DNA from: Streptococcus mitis
GTDB taxonomy: Bacteria > Bacillota > Bacilli > Lactobacillales > Streptococcaceae
DNA length: 64,000 bases
Direction of reading: 5' to 3'
NCBI RefSeq assembly: GCF_000722765.2
Contig: NZ_CP028415.1
Span: forward strand, 254,501 to 318,500
The notes under the pieces were generated by a model. It ran no database searches, was not told the origin of the DNA, and saw only the letters and a list, made by a program, of their open reading frames with translations. Shown here one piece after another: positions 1 to 9,878 of this stretch (position 1 is its first letter; each line of letters begins with the position of its first letter). The position numbers were made by a program, and so were the translations under genes.

Positions 1-1971
1 CACAAAATCGGTGAAACTCACGAAGGTGCGTCACAAATGGACTGGATGGAGCAAGAGCAAGAACGTGGTATCACTATCACATCTGCTGCGACAACAGCTC
101 AATGGAACAACCACCGCGTAAACATCATCGACACACCAGGACACGTGGACTTCACTATCGAAGTACAACGTTCTCTTCGTGTATTGGACGGTGCGGTTAC
201 CGTTCTTGACTCACAATCAGGTGTGGAGCCTCAAACTGAAACAGTTTGGCGTCAAGCAACTGAGTATGGAGTTCCACGTATCGTATTTGCCAACAAAATG
301 GACAAAATTGGTGCTGACTTCCTTTACTCTGTAAGTACACTTCACGATCGTCTTCAAGCAAATGCACACCCAATCCAATTGCCAATCGGTTCTGAAGATG
401 ACTTCCGTGGTATCATCGACTTGATCAAGATGAAAGCTGAAATCTATACTAACGACCTTGGTACAGATATCCTTGAAGAAGATATTCCAGCTGAATACCT
501 TGACCAAGCACAAGAATACCGTGAAAAATTGGTTGAAGCAGTTGCTGAAACTGACGAAGAATTGATGATGAAATACCTCGAAGGTGAAGAAATCACTAAC
601 GAAGAATTGAAAGCTGGTATTCGTAAAGCGACTATCAACGTTGAATTCTTCCCAGTATTGTGTGGTTCTGCCTTCAAGAACAAAGGTGTTCAATTGATGC
701 TTGATGCGGTTATCGACTACCTTCCAAGCCCACTTGACATCCCAGCAATCAAGGGTATTAACCCAGATACAGACGAAGAAGAAACTCGTCCAGCATCTGA
801 CGAAGAGCCATTTGCAGCTCTTGCCTTCAAGATCATGACTGACCCATTTGTAGGTCGTTTGACATTCTTCCGTGTTTACTCTGGTGTTCTTCAATCAGGT
901 TCATACGTATTGAACACTTCTAAAGGTAAACGTGAGCGTATCGGACGTATCCTTCAAATGCACGCCAACAGCCGTCAAGAAATTGACACTGTTTACTCAG
1001 GTGATATCGCTGCTGCCGTTGGTTTGAAAGATACTACAACTGGTGACTCATTGACAGATGAAAAAGCTAAAATCATCCTTGAGTCAATCAACGTTCCAGA
1101 ACCAGTTATCCAATTGATGGTTGAGCCTAAATCTAAGGCTGACCAAGACAAGATGGGTATCGCCCTTCAAAAATTGGCTGAAGAAGATCCAACATTCCGC
1201 GTTGAAACAAACGTTGAAACTGGTGAAACAGTTATCTCAGGTATGGGTGAGCTTCACCTTGACGTCCTTGTTGACCGTATGCGTCGTGAGTTCAAAGTTG
1301 AAGCGAACGTAGGTGCTCCTCAAGTATCTTACCGTGAAACATTCCGCGCTTCTACTCAAGCACGTGGATTCTTCAAACGTCAGTCTGGTGGTAAAGGTCA
1401 ATTCGGTGATGTATGGATTGAATTTACTCCAAACGAAGAAGGTAAAGGATTCGAATTCGAAAACGCAATCGTCGGTGGTGTGGTTCCTCGTGAATTTATC
1501 CCAGCGGTTGAAAAAGGTTTGGTAGAATCTATGGCTAACGGTGTTCTTGCAGGTTACCCAATGGTTGACGTTAAAGCTAAGCTTTACGATGGTTCATACC
1601 ACGATGTCGACTCATCTGAAACTGCCTTCAAGATCGCGGCTTCACTTGCCCTTAAAGAAGCTGCTAAATCAGCACAACCAGCTATCCTTGAGCCAATGAT
1701 GCTTGTAACAATCACTGTTCCAGAAGAAAACCTTGGTGATGTTATGGGTCACGTAACTGCTCGTCGTGGACGTGTAGATGGTATGGAAGCACATGGTAAC
1801 AGCCAAATCGTTCGTGCTTATGTTCCGCTTGCTGAAATGTTCGGTTACGCAACAGTTCTTCGTTCTGCATCTCAAGGACGTGGTACATTCATGATGGTAT
1901 TTGACCACTACGAAGATGTACCTAAGTCAGTACAAGAAGAAATCATTAAGAAAAACAAAGGTGAAGACTAA
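1..1971 (+). CDS. fusA: Elongation factor G (5' end cut by window)
   Basis: Translational GTPase that drives ribosomal translocation and, with RRF, ribosome recycling. The reading frame is open from base 1; the first in-window methionine (37) is internal. The 656 visible residues match the EF-G C-terminal part, so about 37 residues with the P-loop lie outside. Visible motifs are the switch II DTPGH, the G4 motif NKMD (near window residue 98) and a normal EF-G end. Codon choice is strongly biased, as in highly expressed genes. A hairpin terminator follows. In streptococci it usually follows rpsL and rpsG, which would lie upstream of the window. Confidence 0.97.
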   Translation, partial: HKIGETHEGASQMDWMEQEQERGITITSAATTAQWNNHRVNIIDTPGHVDFTIEVQRSLRVLDGAVTVLDSQSGVEPQTETVWRQATEYGVPRIVFANKMDKIGADFLYSVSTLHDRLQANAHPIQLPIGSEDDFRGIIDLIKMKAEIYTNDLGTDILEEDIPAEYLDQAQEYREKLVEAVAETDEELMMKYLEGEEITNEELKAGIRKATINVEFFPVLCGSAFKNKGVQLMLDAVIDYLPSPLDIPAIKGINPDTDEEETRPASDEEPFAALAFKIMTDPFVGRLTFFRVYSGVLQSGSYVLNTSKGKRERIGRILQMHANSRQEIDTVYSGDIAAAVGLKDTTTGDSLTDEKAKIILESINVPEPVIQLMVEPKSKADQDKMGIALQKLAEEDPTFRVETNVETGETVISGMGELHLDVLVDRMRREFKVEANVGAPQVSYRETFRASTQARGFFKRQSGGKGQFGDVWIEFTPNEEGKGFEFENAIVGGVVPREFIPAVEKGLVESMANGVLAGYPMVDVKAKLYDGSYHDVDSSETAFKIAASLALKEAAKSAQPAILEPMMLVTITVPEENLGDVMGHVTARRGRVDGMEAHGNSQIVRAYVPLAEMFGYATVLRSASQGRGTFMMVFDHYEDVPKSVQEEIIKKNKGED

Positions 1972-1987
1972 TCTGTCCTCGCTCTAG

Positions 1988-2014
1988 AAGGAAGTCACTT
2001 AGTGGCTTCCTTTT
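1988..2014 (+). terminator. Terminator after fusA
   Basis: Inverted repeat AAGGAAGTCAC / GTGGCTTCCTT with a three-base loop, followed by TTTTG. It lies 17 bases after the fusA stop and before the polC promoter (extended -10 TGGTAAAAT ending near 2047). Confidence 0.75.
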
Positions 2015-2074
2015 GTCTTTAGAAAATACCTCTAAGTATGGTAAAATAGTAGGAGAATAATGTGAGGAAAATGA

Positions 2075-5000
2075 ATGTCAAATAGTTTTGAAATTTTGAT
2101 GAATCAACTGGGGATGCCTGCTGAAATGAGGCAGTCTCCTGCTTTATCACAGGCCGATATTGAGCGAGTTGTGGTTCATAAAATTAGTAAGGTATGGGAG
2201 TTTCATTTCGTATTTTCTAATATTTTACCGATTGAAATCTTTTTAGAATTAAAGAAAGGTTTGAGCGAGGAATTTTCTAAGACAGGTAATAAAGCAATTT
2301 TTGAAATCAAGGCTCTGTCTCAAGAATTTTCAAACCAACTCTTGCAGGCCTATTATAGAGAGGCTTTTTCTGAAGGGCCATGTGCTAGTCAAGGTTTTAA
2401 GTCCCTTTATCAAAATCTGCAAGTTCGTGCTGAGGGGAACCAACTCTTTATTGAAGGCTCTGAGGCAATTGATAAGGAACATTTTAAGAAGAATCATCTT
2501 CCTAATTTAGCCAAACAACTTGAAAAGTTTGGTTTTCCAACTTTTAATTGTCAAATAGAGAAAAATGATGTGCTGACCCAAGAGCAGGAAGAGGCCTTCC
2601 ATGCTGAAAATGAGCAGATTGTTCAAGCTGCTAATGAGGAAGCGCTCCGTGCTATGGAACAACTAGAACAGATGGCACCTCCTCCAGCGGAAGAGAAACC
2701 AGCCTTTGATTTTCAAACGAAAAAAGTTGCAGCTAAACCCAAGCTAGATAAGGCAGAGATTACTCCTATGATCGAAGTGACGACGGAGGAAAATCGTTTG
2801 GTCTTTGAAGGGGTTGTTTTTGATGTGGAGCAAAAAGTGACCAGAACTGGTCGCGTTTTGATCAATTTTAAAATGACGGATTACACTTCCAGTTTTTCTA
2901 TGCAAAAGTGGGTTAAGAATGAAGAAGAAGCTCAGAAATTTGATCTAATCAAGAAAAATTCTTGGCTCCGAGTTCGTGGGAATGTGGAGATGAATAACTT
3001 CACACGCGATTTGACTATGAACGTGCAAGACGTGCAGGAAGTTGTTCACTATGAGCGTAAGGATTTGATGCCAGAAGGTGAGCGTCGAGTTGAGTTTCAT
3101 GCTCATACTAACATGTCGACTATGGATGCTTTGCCAGAGGTAGAAGAAATCGTTGCGACAGCTGCTAAGTGGGGACACAAGGCGGTTGCCATCACGGACC
3201 ATGGAAATGTTCAATCCTTCCCACACGGCTATAAGGCTGCTAAGAAAGCAGGAATTCAGCTGATCTATGGTATGGAAGCTAATATCGTGGAGGACCGTGT
3301 CCCTATCGTCTATAATGAAGTGGGGATGGACTTGTCCGAAGCAACCTATGTGGTCTTTGACGTGGAAACGACGGGTCTATCAGCCATCTATAATGACTTG
3401 ATTCAGGTTGCGGCTTCTAAGATGTACAAGGGGAATGTTATTGCCGAATTTGATGAATTTATCAATCCTGGGCATCCCTTATCAACTTTTACTACTGAGT
3501 TGACTGGAATTACAGATGACCATGTCAAAAATGCCAAGCCACTAGAACAAGTTTTGCAAGAATTCCAAGAATTCTGCAAGGATACGGTCTTAGTTGCCCA
3601 CAATGCTACCTTTGACGTTGGATTTATGAATGCCAACTATGAGCGTCATGGTCTTCCAAGGATTAGTCAGCCAGTTATTGATACACTTGAGTTTGCTAGA
3701 AATCTCTATCCTGAGTATAAACGTCATGGTTTGGGGCCTTTGACCAAGCGTTTTGGTGTGGCTTTGGAACATCACCACATGGCTAACTACGATGCGGAAG
3801 CTACAGGTCGCCTGCTTTTCATCTTTATCAAAGAGGTAGCAGAAAAACATGGTGTGACCGATTTAGCTAGACTCAACATTGATTTGATTAGCCCAGATTC
3901 TTATAAAAAAGCTCGGATTAAACATGCAACCATTTATGTCAAGAATCAAGTAGGGTTAAAAAATATCTTTAAGCTGGTTTCCTTGTCTAATACCAAGTAC
4001 TTTGAAGGAGTGCCACGGATTCCAAGAACGGTTCTAGATGCTCATCGGGAAGGTTTGATTTTAGGTTCAGCTTGCTCTGAAGGTGAAGTTTTTGATGCAG
4101 TCGTTTCCCAGGGCGTGGATGCGGCGGTTGAGGTGGCCAAGTATTATGACTTTATCGAGGTCATGCCCCCAGCTATCTATGCTCCCTTGATTGCCAAGGA
4201 GCAGGTCAAGGATATGGAGGAACTCCAGACCATTATCAAGAGTTTGATAGAAGTTGGAGACCGTCTTGGTAAACCCGTTCTGGCTACCGGAAATGTTCAC
4301 TATATCGAACCGGAAGAAGAGATTTACCGTGAAATTATCGTCCGTAGTTTGGGACAGGGGGCGATGATTAACCGAACTATTGGTCATGGCGAACATGCCC
4401 AACCCGCTCCTCTTCCAAAAGCTCATTTTAGAACGACTAATGAAATGTTGGATGAATTTGCCTTCTTGGGAGAGGAATTAGCTCGCAAATTGGTTATTGA
4501 AAATACCAATGCCTTGGCAGATATCTTTGAACCTGTTGAGGTAGTTAAGGGTGACTTGTATACGCCTTTCATCGACAAGGCGGAAGAAACGGTCGCTGAA
4601 TTGACCTATAAGAAGGCCTTTGAGATTTATGGAAATCCGCTGCCAGATATCGTTGATTTGCGGATTGAAAAAGAACTAACCTCTATTCTGGGGAATGGAT
4701 TTGCTGTGATTTATCTGGCTTCCCAGATGCTGGTGCAACGTTCCAATGAACGGGGTTACTTGGTTGGTTCTCGTGGGTCTGTCGGATCTAGTTTCGTTGC
4801 GACCATGATTGGGATTACAGAGGTCAATCCTCTCTCTCCTCACTATGTCTGTGGTCAGTGTCAGTACAGTGAGTTTATCACAGATGGTTCGTACGGTTCA
4901 GGATTTGATATGCCCAATAAGGACTGTCCTAAATGTGGTCACAAACTCAGCAAAAACGGACAGGATATTCCTTTCGAGACCTTCCTTGGTTTTGATGGGG

Positions 5001-6466
5001 ATAAGGTTCCTGATATTGACTTGAACTTCTCGGGAGAAGACCAGCCTAGCGCTCACTTGGATGTGCGTGATATCTTTGGTGAGGAATATGCCTTCCGCGC
5101 AGGAACGGTTGGTACGGTGGCTGCTAAAACTGCTTATGGATTTGTCAAAGGATACGAGAGGGACTATGGCAAGTTCTATCGTGATGCAGAGGTGGAGCGA
5201 CTAGCTCAAGGTGCGGCTGGTGTCAAGCGGACAACAGGACAACACCCGGGAGGAATCGTTGTTATTCCTAACTACATGGATGTTTACGACTTTACGCCTG
5301 TTCAGTATCCAGCAGATGACGTGACGGCTGAATGGCAGACGACTCACTTTAACTTCCACGATATCGATGAGAACGTCCTCAAACTCGATGTGCTGGGACA
5401 TGATGATCCGACCATGATTCGGAAACTGCAGGACTTGTCTGGGATTGACCCTAATGAAATTCCTATGGATGATGAAGGTGTCATGGCCCTCTTTTCTGGG
5501 ACGGATGTGCTTGGGGTGACGCCTGAGCAAATAGGAACGCCGACGGGTATGCTGGGGATTCCAGAGTTTGGAACCAACTTTGTACGTGGGATGGTGGACG
5601 AGACGCACCCAACGACTTTTGCGGAGTTGCTTCAGTTGTCAGGGTTGTCCCACGGTACCGACGTTTGGCTGGGCAATGCACAAGATTTGATTAAACAAGG
5701 AATAGCGGACCTATCAACTGTTATCGGTTGTCGGGACGACATCATGGTTTACCTTATGCATGCTGGTCTCGAACCTAAGATGGCCTTTACCATCATGGAA
5801 CGGGTACGTAAGGGCTTGTGGCTCAAGATTTCCGAAGAGGAGAGAAATGGATATATCGAAGCTATGAAGGCCAATAAGGTGCCAGAGTGGTATATCGAGT
5901 CCTGTGGGAAAATTAAGTACATGTTCCCTAAAGCCCATGCGGCAGCCTACGTTATGATGGCCTTGCGTGTAGCTTACTTCAAGGTTCACCATCCTATTTA
6001 TTACTACTGTGCTTACTTCTCCATTCGTGCTAAGGCTTTTGATATCAAGACTATGGGGGCGGGCTTGGATGCCATCAAACGCAGAATGGAAGAAATCTCT
6101 GAAAAACGGAAGAACAATGAAGCCTCTAATGTGGAAATTGATCTCTATACAACTCTTGAGATTGTCAATGAGATGTGGGAGCGTGGTTTCAAGTTTGGAA
6201 AACTCGATCTCTACCGTAGTCAGGCTACTGAATTCCTCATCGATGGAGACACCCTCATTCCGCCATTTGTAGCAATGGATGGTCTGGGAGAAAACGTTGC
6301 CAAGCAGCTGGTGCGAGCGCGCCAAGAGGGAGAATTCCTCTCTAAAACAGAACTACGCAAGCGTGGTGGACTCTCATCAACCTTGGTTGAAAAGATGGAT
6401 GAGATGGGGATTCTGGGCAATATGCCAGAGGATAACCAGTTGAGTTTGTTTGATGAGTTGTTTTAA
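2075..6466 (+). CDS. polC: DNA polymerase III alpha subunit, PolC type
   Basis: Replicative polymerase of low-GC Gram-positives, with built-in 3'-5' proofreading. 1463 residues, the usual length. In order: N-terminal region and OB fold, PHP domain (EFHAHTNMS near residue 340), DnaQ-like exonuclease (FDVETTG near 428) inserted in the PHP domain, zinc-binding Cys cluster (CGQCQ...CPKCG near 926-950), and the catalytic palm with GSRGSVGSS (near 900) and [10 protein letters not shown] (near 980). The ATG at 2075 is chosen because GAGG lies just upstream; an ATG four bases earlier runs quickly into a stop. It has its own promoter after the fusA terminator. Confidence 0.97.
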   Translation: MSNSFEILMNQLGMPAEMRQSPALSQADIERVVVHKISKVWEFHFVFSNILPIEIFLELKKGLSEEFSKTGNKAIFEIKALSQEFSNQLLQAYYREAFSEGPCASQGFKSLYQNLQVRAEGNQLFIEGSEAIDKEHFKKNHLPNLAKQLEKFGFPTFNCQIEKNDVLTQEQEEAFHAENEQIVQAANEEALRAMEQLEQMAPPPAEEKPAFDFQTKKVAAKPKLDKAEITPMIEVTTEENRLVFEGVVFDVEQKVTRTGRVLINFKMTDYTSSFSMQKWVKNEEEAQKFDLIKKNSWLRVRGNVEMNNFTRDLTMNVQDVQEVVHYERKDLMPEGERRVEFHAHTNMSTMDALPEVEEIVATAAKWGHKAVAITDHGNVQSFPHGYKAAKKAGIQLIYGMEANIVEDRVPIVYNEVGMDLSEATYVVFDVETTGLSAIYNDLIQVAASKMYKGNVIAEFDEFINPGHPLSTFTTELTGITDDHVKNAKPLEQVLQEFQEFCKDTVLVAHNATFDVGFMNANYERHGLPRISQPVIDTLEFARNLYPEYKRHGLGPLTKRFGVALEHHHMANYDAEATGRLLFIFIKEVAEKHGVTDLARLNIDLISPDSYKKARIKHATIYVKNQVGLKNIFKLVSLSNTKYFEGVPRIPRTVLDAHREGLILGSACSEGEVFDAVVSQGVDAAVEVAKYYDFIEVMPPAIYAPLIAKEQVKDMEELQTIIKSLIEVGDRLGKPVLATGNVHYIEPEEEIYREIIVRSLGQGAMINRTIGHGEHAQPAPLPKAHFRTTNEMLDEFAFLGEELARKLVIENTNALADIFEPVEVVKGDLYTPFIDKAEETVAELTYKKAFEIYGNPLPDIVDLRIEKELTSILGNGFAVIYLASQMLVQRSNERGYLVGSRGSVGSSFVATMIGITEVNPLSPHYVCGQCQYSEFITDGSYGSGFDMPNKDCPKCGHKLSKNGQDIPFETFLGFDGDKVPDIDLNFSGEDQPSAHLDVRDIFGEEYAFRAGTVGTVAAKTAYGFVKGYERDYGKFYRDAEVERLAQGAAGVKRTTGQHPGGIVVIPNYMDVYDFTPVQYPADDVTAEWQTTHFNFHDIDENVLKLDVLGHDDPTMIRKLQDLSGIDPNEIPMDDEGVMALFSGTDVLGVTPEQIGTPTGMLGIPEFGTNFVRGMVDETHPTTFAELLQLSGLSHGTDVWLGNAQDLIKQGIADLSTVIGCRDDIMVYLMHAGLEPKMAFTIMERVRKGLWLKISEEERNGYIEAMKANKVPEWYIESCGKIKYMFPKAHAAAYVMMALRVAYFKVHHPIYYYCAYFSIRAKAFDIKTMGAGLDAIKRRMEEISEKRKNNEASNVEIDLYTTLEIVNEMWERGFKFGKLDLYRSQATEFLIDGDTLIPPFVAMDGLGENVAKQLVRARQEGEFLSKTELRKRGGLSSTLVEKMDEMGILGNMPEDNQLSLFDELF

Positions 6467-6489
6467 AAAATTGTTTAATCATCTATCCA

Positions 6490-6536
6490 AAGAGGCTAAT
6501 GTATATCCAATAGATTTACATTGGCTTTCTTTTTTG
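6490..6536 (+). terminator. Terminator after polC
   Basis: Stem GGCTAATGTA / TACATTGGCT with an 11-12 base loop and a run of T's. Its 3' arm also holds the -35 of the next promoter. Confidence 0.65.
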
Positions 6537-6543
6537 TTAAAAT
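6515..6543 (+). promoter_or_regulatory. Promoter of the toxin-antitoxin operon
   Basis: -35 TTTACA (6515-6520), 17-base spacer, -10 TAAAAT (6538-6543), 25 bases before the antitoxin start. The -35 sits inside the polC terminator stem. The same inverted repeat (AATGTA ... TTACATT) could act as an operator for the antitoxin, but this is a guess from position only. Confidence 0.6.
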
Positions 6544-6567
6544 AGTCTATAGAAAGAGGGTGAGAGT

Positions 6568-6831
6568 ATGTCAAAGACGAGTATGAGCATCCGTCTGGAT
6601 AGTGAGGTTAAGGAGCAGGCCCAACAGGTGTTTAGTAATCTGGGAATGGATATGACAACAGCTATTAATATTTTCCTTCGTCAGGCTATTCAATATCAGG
6701 GATTACCTTTTGATGTTAGACTAGACGGGAATCGGAAGTTGCTTGAGGTATTAACGGATTTAGACCAAAATCGTAATATGAGCCAATCCTTTGAATCAGT
6801 CTCTGACTTGATGGAGGATTTGCGTGCTTAA
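6568..6831 (+). CDS. RelB/DinJ-family antitoxin
   Basis: 87-residue type II antitoxin expected to bind and neutralise the downstream toxin and repress the operon. The N-terminus is ribbon-helix-helix-like (MSIRLDSEVKEQAQQVFSNL then MTTAINIFLRQAI), as in DinJ, and the acidic C-terminus would wrap the toxin. RBS GAGGGTGAG lies just upstream. The toxin gene overlaps the last eight bases. Homologous pairs occur in many streptococci; which pneumococcal relBE locus it corresponds to cannot be settled here. Confidence 0.88.
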   Translation: MSKTSMSIRLDSEVKEQAQQVFSNLGMDMTTAINIFLRQAIQYQGLPFDVRLDGNRKLLEVLTDLDQNRNMSQSFESVSDLMEDLRA

Positions 6832-7102
6832 GATTCGTTATCATAAACAGTTTAAAAAAGATTTTAAGTTGGCTATGAAGCGTGGTTTGAAGGCAGAATT
6901 ATTAGAAGAAGTTTTAAATTTTCTTGTTCAAGAAAAAGAACTTCCTGCTAGATATCGTGATCATCAATTGACGGCATCCAAACATTTTCAAGGAGTTCGT
7001 GAATGCCATATCCAGCCAGATTGGCTTTTGGTTTATAAAGTAGACAAGTCGGAATTGATTTTAAATTTGCTGAGGACAGGCAGTCATAGTGATTTGTTTT
7101 AA
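6824..7102 (+). CDS. YafQ-type toxin, RelE/ParE superfamily mRNA interferase
   Basis: 92-residue basic protein of the YafQ branch, which cleaves mRNA in the ribosomal A site. The residues important in E. coli YafQ have counterparts here: His47 (DHQL), His62 (ECHI), Asp66-Trp67 (PDW), His88 (TGSHSDLF) and Phe92. So the toxin looks intact. It starts at GTG (6824), overlapping the antitoxin by eight bases with GGAGG inside the antitoxin gene, which is the usual translational coupling of such pairs. Confidence 0.88.
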   Translation: MLKIRYHKQFKKDFKLAMKRGLKAELLEEVLNFLVQEKELPARYRDHQLTASKHFQGVRECHIQPDWLLVYKVDKSELILNLLRTGSHSDLF

Positions 7103-7122
7103 TAAATTTTAAGGGGGTTCTC

Positions 7123-7275
7123 ATGAAACTAAGAATATTCGCGGAAGATAAGCCGGCTGAGAAGGTATTTGAATACCAATTAGAACTTGCTGATCAAACA
7201 ATTCTTCTATCAACAGCACTCTTGTCAGGTGCTATTGCTTTAGCAGGATTATTCTCTGCTTTGAAAGAAAAATAA
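7123..7275 (+). CDS. 50-residue membrane microprotein, unknown function
   Basis: A complete ORF with a strong RBS (AAGGGGG, 6-7 bases before the ATG) that starts 20 bases after the toxin and ends 21 bases before pepS. The first 25 residues are mixed and charged (MKLRIFAEDK...), then one hydrophobic segment (residues about 27-46, LLSTALLSGAIALAGLF) and a short basic end (SALKEK), so a single-pass protein is likely. I recognise no family. Tight spacing suggests it is co-transcribed with the toxin-antitoxin pair or pepS. Confidence 0.7.
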   Translation: MKLRIFAEDKPAEKVFEYQLELADQTILLSTALLSGAIALAGLFSALKEK

Positions 7276-7296
7276 AAATAGAAAAGAGAAAATTAC

Positions 7297-8538
7297 ATGG
7301 TTTTACCAAATTTTAAAGAAAATCTAGAAAAATATGCGAAATTATTGGTTGCGAACGGAATCAACGTGCAACCTGGTCACACTTTGGCTCTCTCTATCGA
7401 TGTGGAGCAACGTGAGTTGGCTCACTTAATTGTCAAAGAAGCTTATGCCTTGGGTGCGCATGAGGTGATTGTTCAGTGGACAGATGATGTCATTAACCGT
7501 GAGAAATTCCTCCATGCGCCGATGGAGCGTTTGGACAATGTGCCTGAATACAAGATTGCTGAGATGAACTATCTCTTGGAGAACAAGGCTAGCCGTCTAG
7601 GAGTTCGTTCATCTGATCCAGGTGCCTTGAACGGAGTGGATGCGGACAAGCTTTCAGCTTCTGCGAAAGCTATGGGACTCGCTATGAAGCCAATGCGTAT
7701 CGCAACTCAATCCAACAAGGTTAGCTGGACTGTGGCAGCCGCTGCTGGACTTGAGTGGGCTAAGAAAGTCTTTCCAAATGCTGCGAGCGACGAAGAAGCA
7801 GTCGATTTCCTTTGGGACCAAATCTTCAAAACTTGCCGAGTCTACGAAGCAGATCCTGTTAAGGCTTGGGAAGAGCATGCAGCTATCTTGAAGAGCAAGG
7901 CCGATATGCTTAATAAAGAGCAATTTTCAGCCCTTCACTATACAGCGCCAGGGACCGATTTGATACTGGGTTTGCCGAAGGACCACGTTTGGGAATCAGC
8001 TGGTGCTATCAATGCACAGGGCGAAGGATTCTTGCCAAATATGCCTACAGAGGAAGTTTTCACAGCGCCTGATTTCCGTCGCGCAGATGGTTATGTCACT
8101 TCTACAAAACCGCTTAGTTATAACGGAAACATTATTGAAGGTATTAAGGTGACCTTTAAGGATGGACAAATCGTGGATATTTCAGCTGAGAAGGGTGATC
8201 AGGTCATGAAAGACCTTGTCTTTGAAAATGCGGGTGCGCGTGCCTTAGGTGAATGTGCCTTGGTACCAGATCCAAGCCCAATTTCTCAGTCAGGCATTAC
8301 CTTCTTTAATACTCTTTTCGATGAGAATGCATCAAACCACTTGGCTATCGGTGCAGCCTATGCAACTAGCGTTGTTGGTGGAGCGGAGATGAGCGAAGAG
8401 GAGCTTGAAGCTGCGGGGCTTAACCGTTCAGATGTTCACGTAGACTTTATGATTGGTTCTAACCAAATGGATATCGATGGTATCCGTGAGGATGGGACAC
8501 ATGTACCACTCTTCCGTAACGGAGATTGGGCAAATTAA
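7297..8538 (+). CDS. pepS: Aminopeptidase PepS (M29 family)
   Basis: Metal-dependent cytoplasmic aminopeptidase of peptidase family M29, which releases N-terminal residues from short peptides taken up from the medium. 413 residues is the family length. Family-typical features include the C-terminal half with the ALGECALVPD segment, the NTLFDENASNHLAIG stretch and VDFMIGSNQMDIDG near the end. The ATG at 7297 follows AGAAAAGAGAA, a modest RBS. The next small gene begins nine bases after its stop, suggesting one transcript. Confidence 0.93.
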   Translation: MVLPNFKENLEKYAKLLVANGINVQPGHTLALSIDVEQRELAHLIVKEAYALGAHEVIVQWTDDVINREKFLHAPMERLDNVPEYKIAEMNYLLENKASRLGVRSSDPGALNGVDADKLSASAKAMGLAMKPMRIATQSNKVSWTVAAAAGLEWAKKVFPNAASDEEAVDFLWDQIFKTCRVYEADPVKAWEEHAAILKSKADMLNKEQFSALHYTAPGTDLILGLPKDHVWESAGAINAQGEGFLPNMPTEEVFTAPDFRRADGYVTSTKPLSYNGNIIEGIKVTFKDGQIVDISAEKGDQVMKDLVFENAGARALGECALVPDPSPISQSGITFFNTLFDENASNHLAIGAAYATSVVGGAEMSEEELEAAGLNRSDVHVDFMIGSNQMDIDGIREDGTHVPLFRNGDWAN

Positions 8539-8547
8539 GGAGATAAT

Positions 8548-8778
8548 ATGTTAGGAAGTATGTTCGTTGGTCTCCTAGTGGGATTTTTAGCAGGTACTCT
8601 GACCAATCGTGGAGAACGCATGGGATGTTTTGGAAAAATGTTTCTCGGCTGGATTGGTGCCTTTATAGGCCACTTGCTTTTTGGGACTTGGGGACCGATA
8701 ATAGCAGGAACTGCCATTATTCCGGCAGTACTAGGTTCCATGATTGTCTTAGCGATTTTCTGGAGACGAGGAAGTTAA
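8548..8778 (+). CDS. Small membrane protein, GlsB/YeaQ/YmgE-like
   Basis: 76 residues with three hydrophobic segments rich in glycine (MFVGLLVGFLAGTL, FLGWIGAFIGHLLFG, IIAGTAIIPAVLGSMIVLAIFW), the pattern of the transglycosylase-associated/GlsB stress membrane family. RBS AAGGAG directly before the ATG. Its biochemical role is not known. It is followed by a BOX repeat and a terminator, so it closes the pepS transcript. Confidence 0.75.
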   Translation: MLGSMFVGLLVGFLAGTLTNRGERMGCFGKMFLGWIGAFIGHLLFGTWGPIIAGTAIIPAVLGSMIVLAIFWRRGS

Positions 8779-8791
8779 TTTCTTAAATCTG

Positions 8792-8986
8792 ATACTCAAT
8801 GAAAATCAAAGAGCAAACTAGGAGACTAGCCACAGGTTGCTCAAAGCACTGTTTTGAGGTTGCAGATAGAACTGACGAAGTCAGCTCAAAACACTGTTTT
8901 GAGGTTGCAGATAGAACTGACGAAGTCAGTAACATCTATACGGCAAGACGACGTTGACACGGTTTGAAGAGATTTTTGAAGAGTAT
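8792..8986 (-). repeat. BOX element, modules A-B-C
   Basis: Full three-module BOX, reading A to C on the minus strand. boxC is 8792-8871, boxB 8872-8916 (exactly 45 bases), boxA 8917-8986 with the CGGCAAG...GACG core used for BOX typing. It ends in ATACTC / GAGTAT. BOX elements are non-coding repeats of pneumococcus and relatives. Confidence 0.92.
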
Positions 8987-8992
8987 GAAACG

Positions 8993-9026
8993 AAAAGGAG
9001 GTTGGTCATTGTACCAGCCTCCTTTT
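8993..9026 (+). terminator. Terminator before rsuA
   Basis: Stem AAAAGGAGGTTGGT / ACCAGCCTCCTTTT with a six-base loop. It lies between the BOX and the rsuA -10. Confidence 0.8.
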
Positions 9027-9033
9027 GATATGA

Positions 9034-9039
9034 TATAAT
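9034..9039 (+). promoter_or_regulatory. Extended -10 of rsuA, predicted leaderless start
   Basis: TGA-TATAAT ends six bases before the ATG at 9046; the bases between (AGTTCT) hold no Shine-Dalgarno. Transcription should begin at or next to the A of the start codon. Confidence 0.7.
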
Positions 9040-9045
9040 AGTTCT

Positions 9046-9768
9046 ATGAGATTAGATAAATTTTTAGTTACCTGCGCTGTAGGGAGTCGGACAGAGGTCA
9101 AAAACATGCTCAAGGCTGGGCGCGTGACGGTAAATGGTAAAAAAGAAAAGTCAGCAAAATTGCAGATTGATGAAGAAATAGATGAGATTCGCTTTGATGG
9201 GCAAGTGTTGGAGTATGAAGAGTTTGTCTACTACATGATGAACAAGCCCCAAGGAGTTATCTCAGCGACTGAGGATCCTAAGCACAGAACCGTTCTGGAC
9301 TTGTTGGATGATATTGCTCGGAGCAAGGAAGTTTTCCCAGTAGGACGCTTGGATATTGATACACATGGTCTTCTACTCTTGACCAATGATGGCCAGCTTG
9401 CCCATGCTCTTCTTTCGCCCAAGCGTCATGTGGACAAGACTTATCTGGCTCAGGTCAAGGGAATGATGACCCAAGAAGATGTGGAGACATTTGCCAAGGG
9501 AATTCCTCTTAAGGATTTTACCTGTCAGCCCGCTAGACTGGAGCTTGTGTCCATAGATACAGAAAAAAATCAAAGCCAAATCCGTGTGACCATTGCAGAA
9601 GGGAAGTTTCATCAGGTCAAGCGTATGGTGGGCTACTGTGGCAAGGAAGTAGTAGACTTGCAACGTTTGACTATGGGAACGCTAGTATTGGATGAGAACT
9701 TGCAGAGAGGAGAATGGCGTCGCTTGACCAAGGAAGAATTAGAAGATCTCCGTGCAAGTATTGCTTAG
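9046..9768 (+). CDS. rsuA: 16S rRNA pseudouridine(516) synthase RsuA
   Basis: Converts a uridine of 16S rRNA helix 18 to pseudouridine during 30S assembly. 240 residues: N-terminal S4 RNA-binding domain (MRLDKFLVTCAVGSRTEVK...) and the RsuA/RluB catalytic domain with the GRLDIDTHGLLLLTNDG motif (catalytic Asp near residue 105). RluB or RluE relatives share the motif; the short S4-containing form favours RsuA. The ATG is fixed by the promoter six bases upstream rather than by an RBS. Confidence 0.9.
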   Translation: MRLDKFLVTCAVGSRTEVKNMLKAGRVTVNGKKEKSAKLQIDEEIDEIRFDGQVLEYEEFVYYMMNKPQGVISATEDPKHRTVLDLLDDIARSKEVFPVGRLDIDTHGLLLLTNDGQLAHALLSPKRHVDKTYLAQVKGMMTQEDVETFAKGIPLKDFTCQPARLELVSIDTEKNQSQIRVTIAEGKFHQVKRMVGYCGKEVVDLQRLTMGTLVLDENLQRGEWRRLTKEELEDLRASIA

Positions 9769-9783
9769 TTTGGTTTATATTCG

Positions 9784-9812
9784 AAAAGGTGAGGAAGAAT
9801 GTCCTTGCCTTT
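9784..9812 (+). terminator. Terminator after rsuA
   Basis: Stem AAAAGGTGAGGA / TCCTTGCCTTTT with a six-base loop and two wobble pairs, 15 bases after the rsuA stop. Confidence 0.6.
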
Positions 9813-9878
9813 TATGTTTTTCAGTTGCTTCCTTTGTGAAAAGAGTTATAATAGACTGTAGAATAAAAGGAGGAATCT

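Noticed and set aside
217..894. 225-residue antisense ORF across fusA
   Set aside because: Cys/Phe/Trp-rich composition of a shadow frame produced by the biased codons of fusA; no RBS or family.
5201..6325. Long antisense ORFs within polC (135 and 203 residues)
   Set aside because: Shadows of the polymerase gene; no start signals and unnatural composition.
8792..8986. RUP element
   Set aside because: The repeat matches BOX modules A, B and C (including the 45-base boxB), not the RUP sequence I recall.
8792..8986. CRISPR-like array from repeated AACTGACGAAGTCAG units
   Set aside because: Only two units; spacing and sequence are those of BOX modules.
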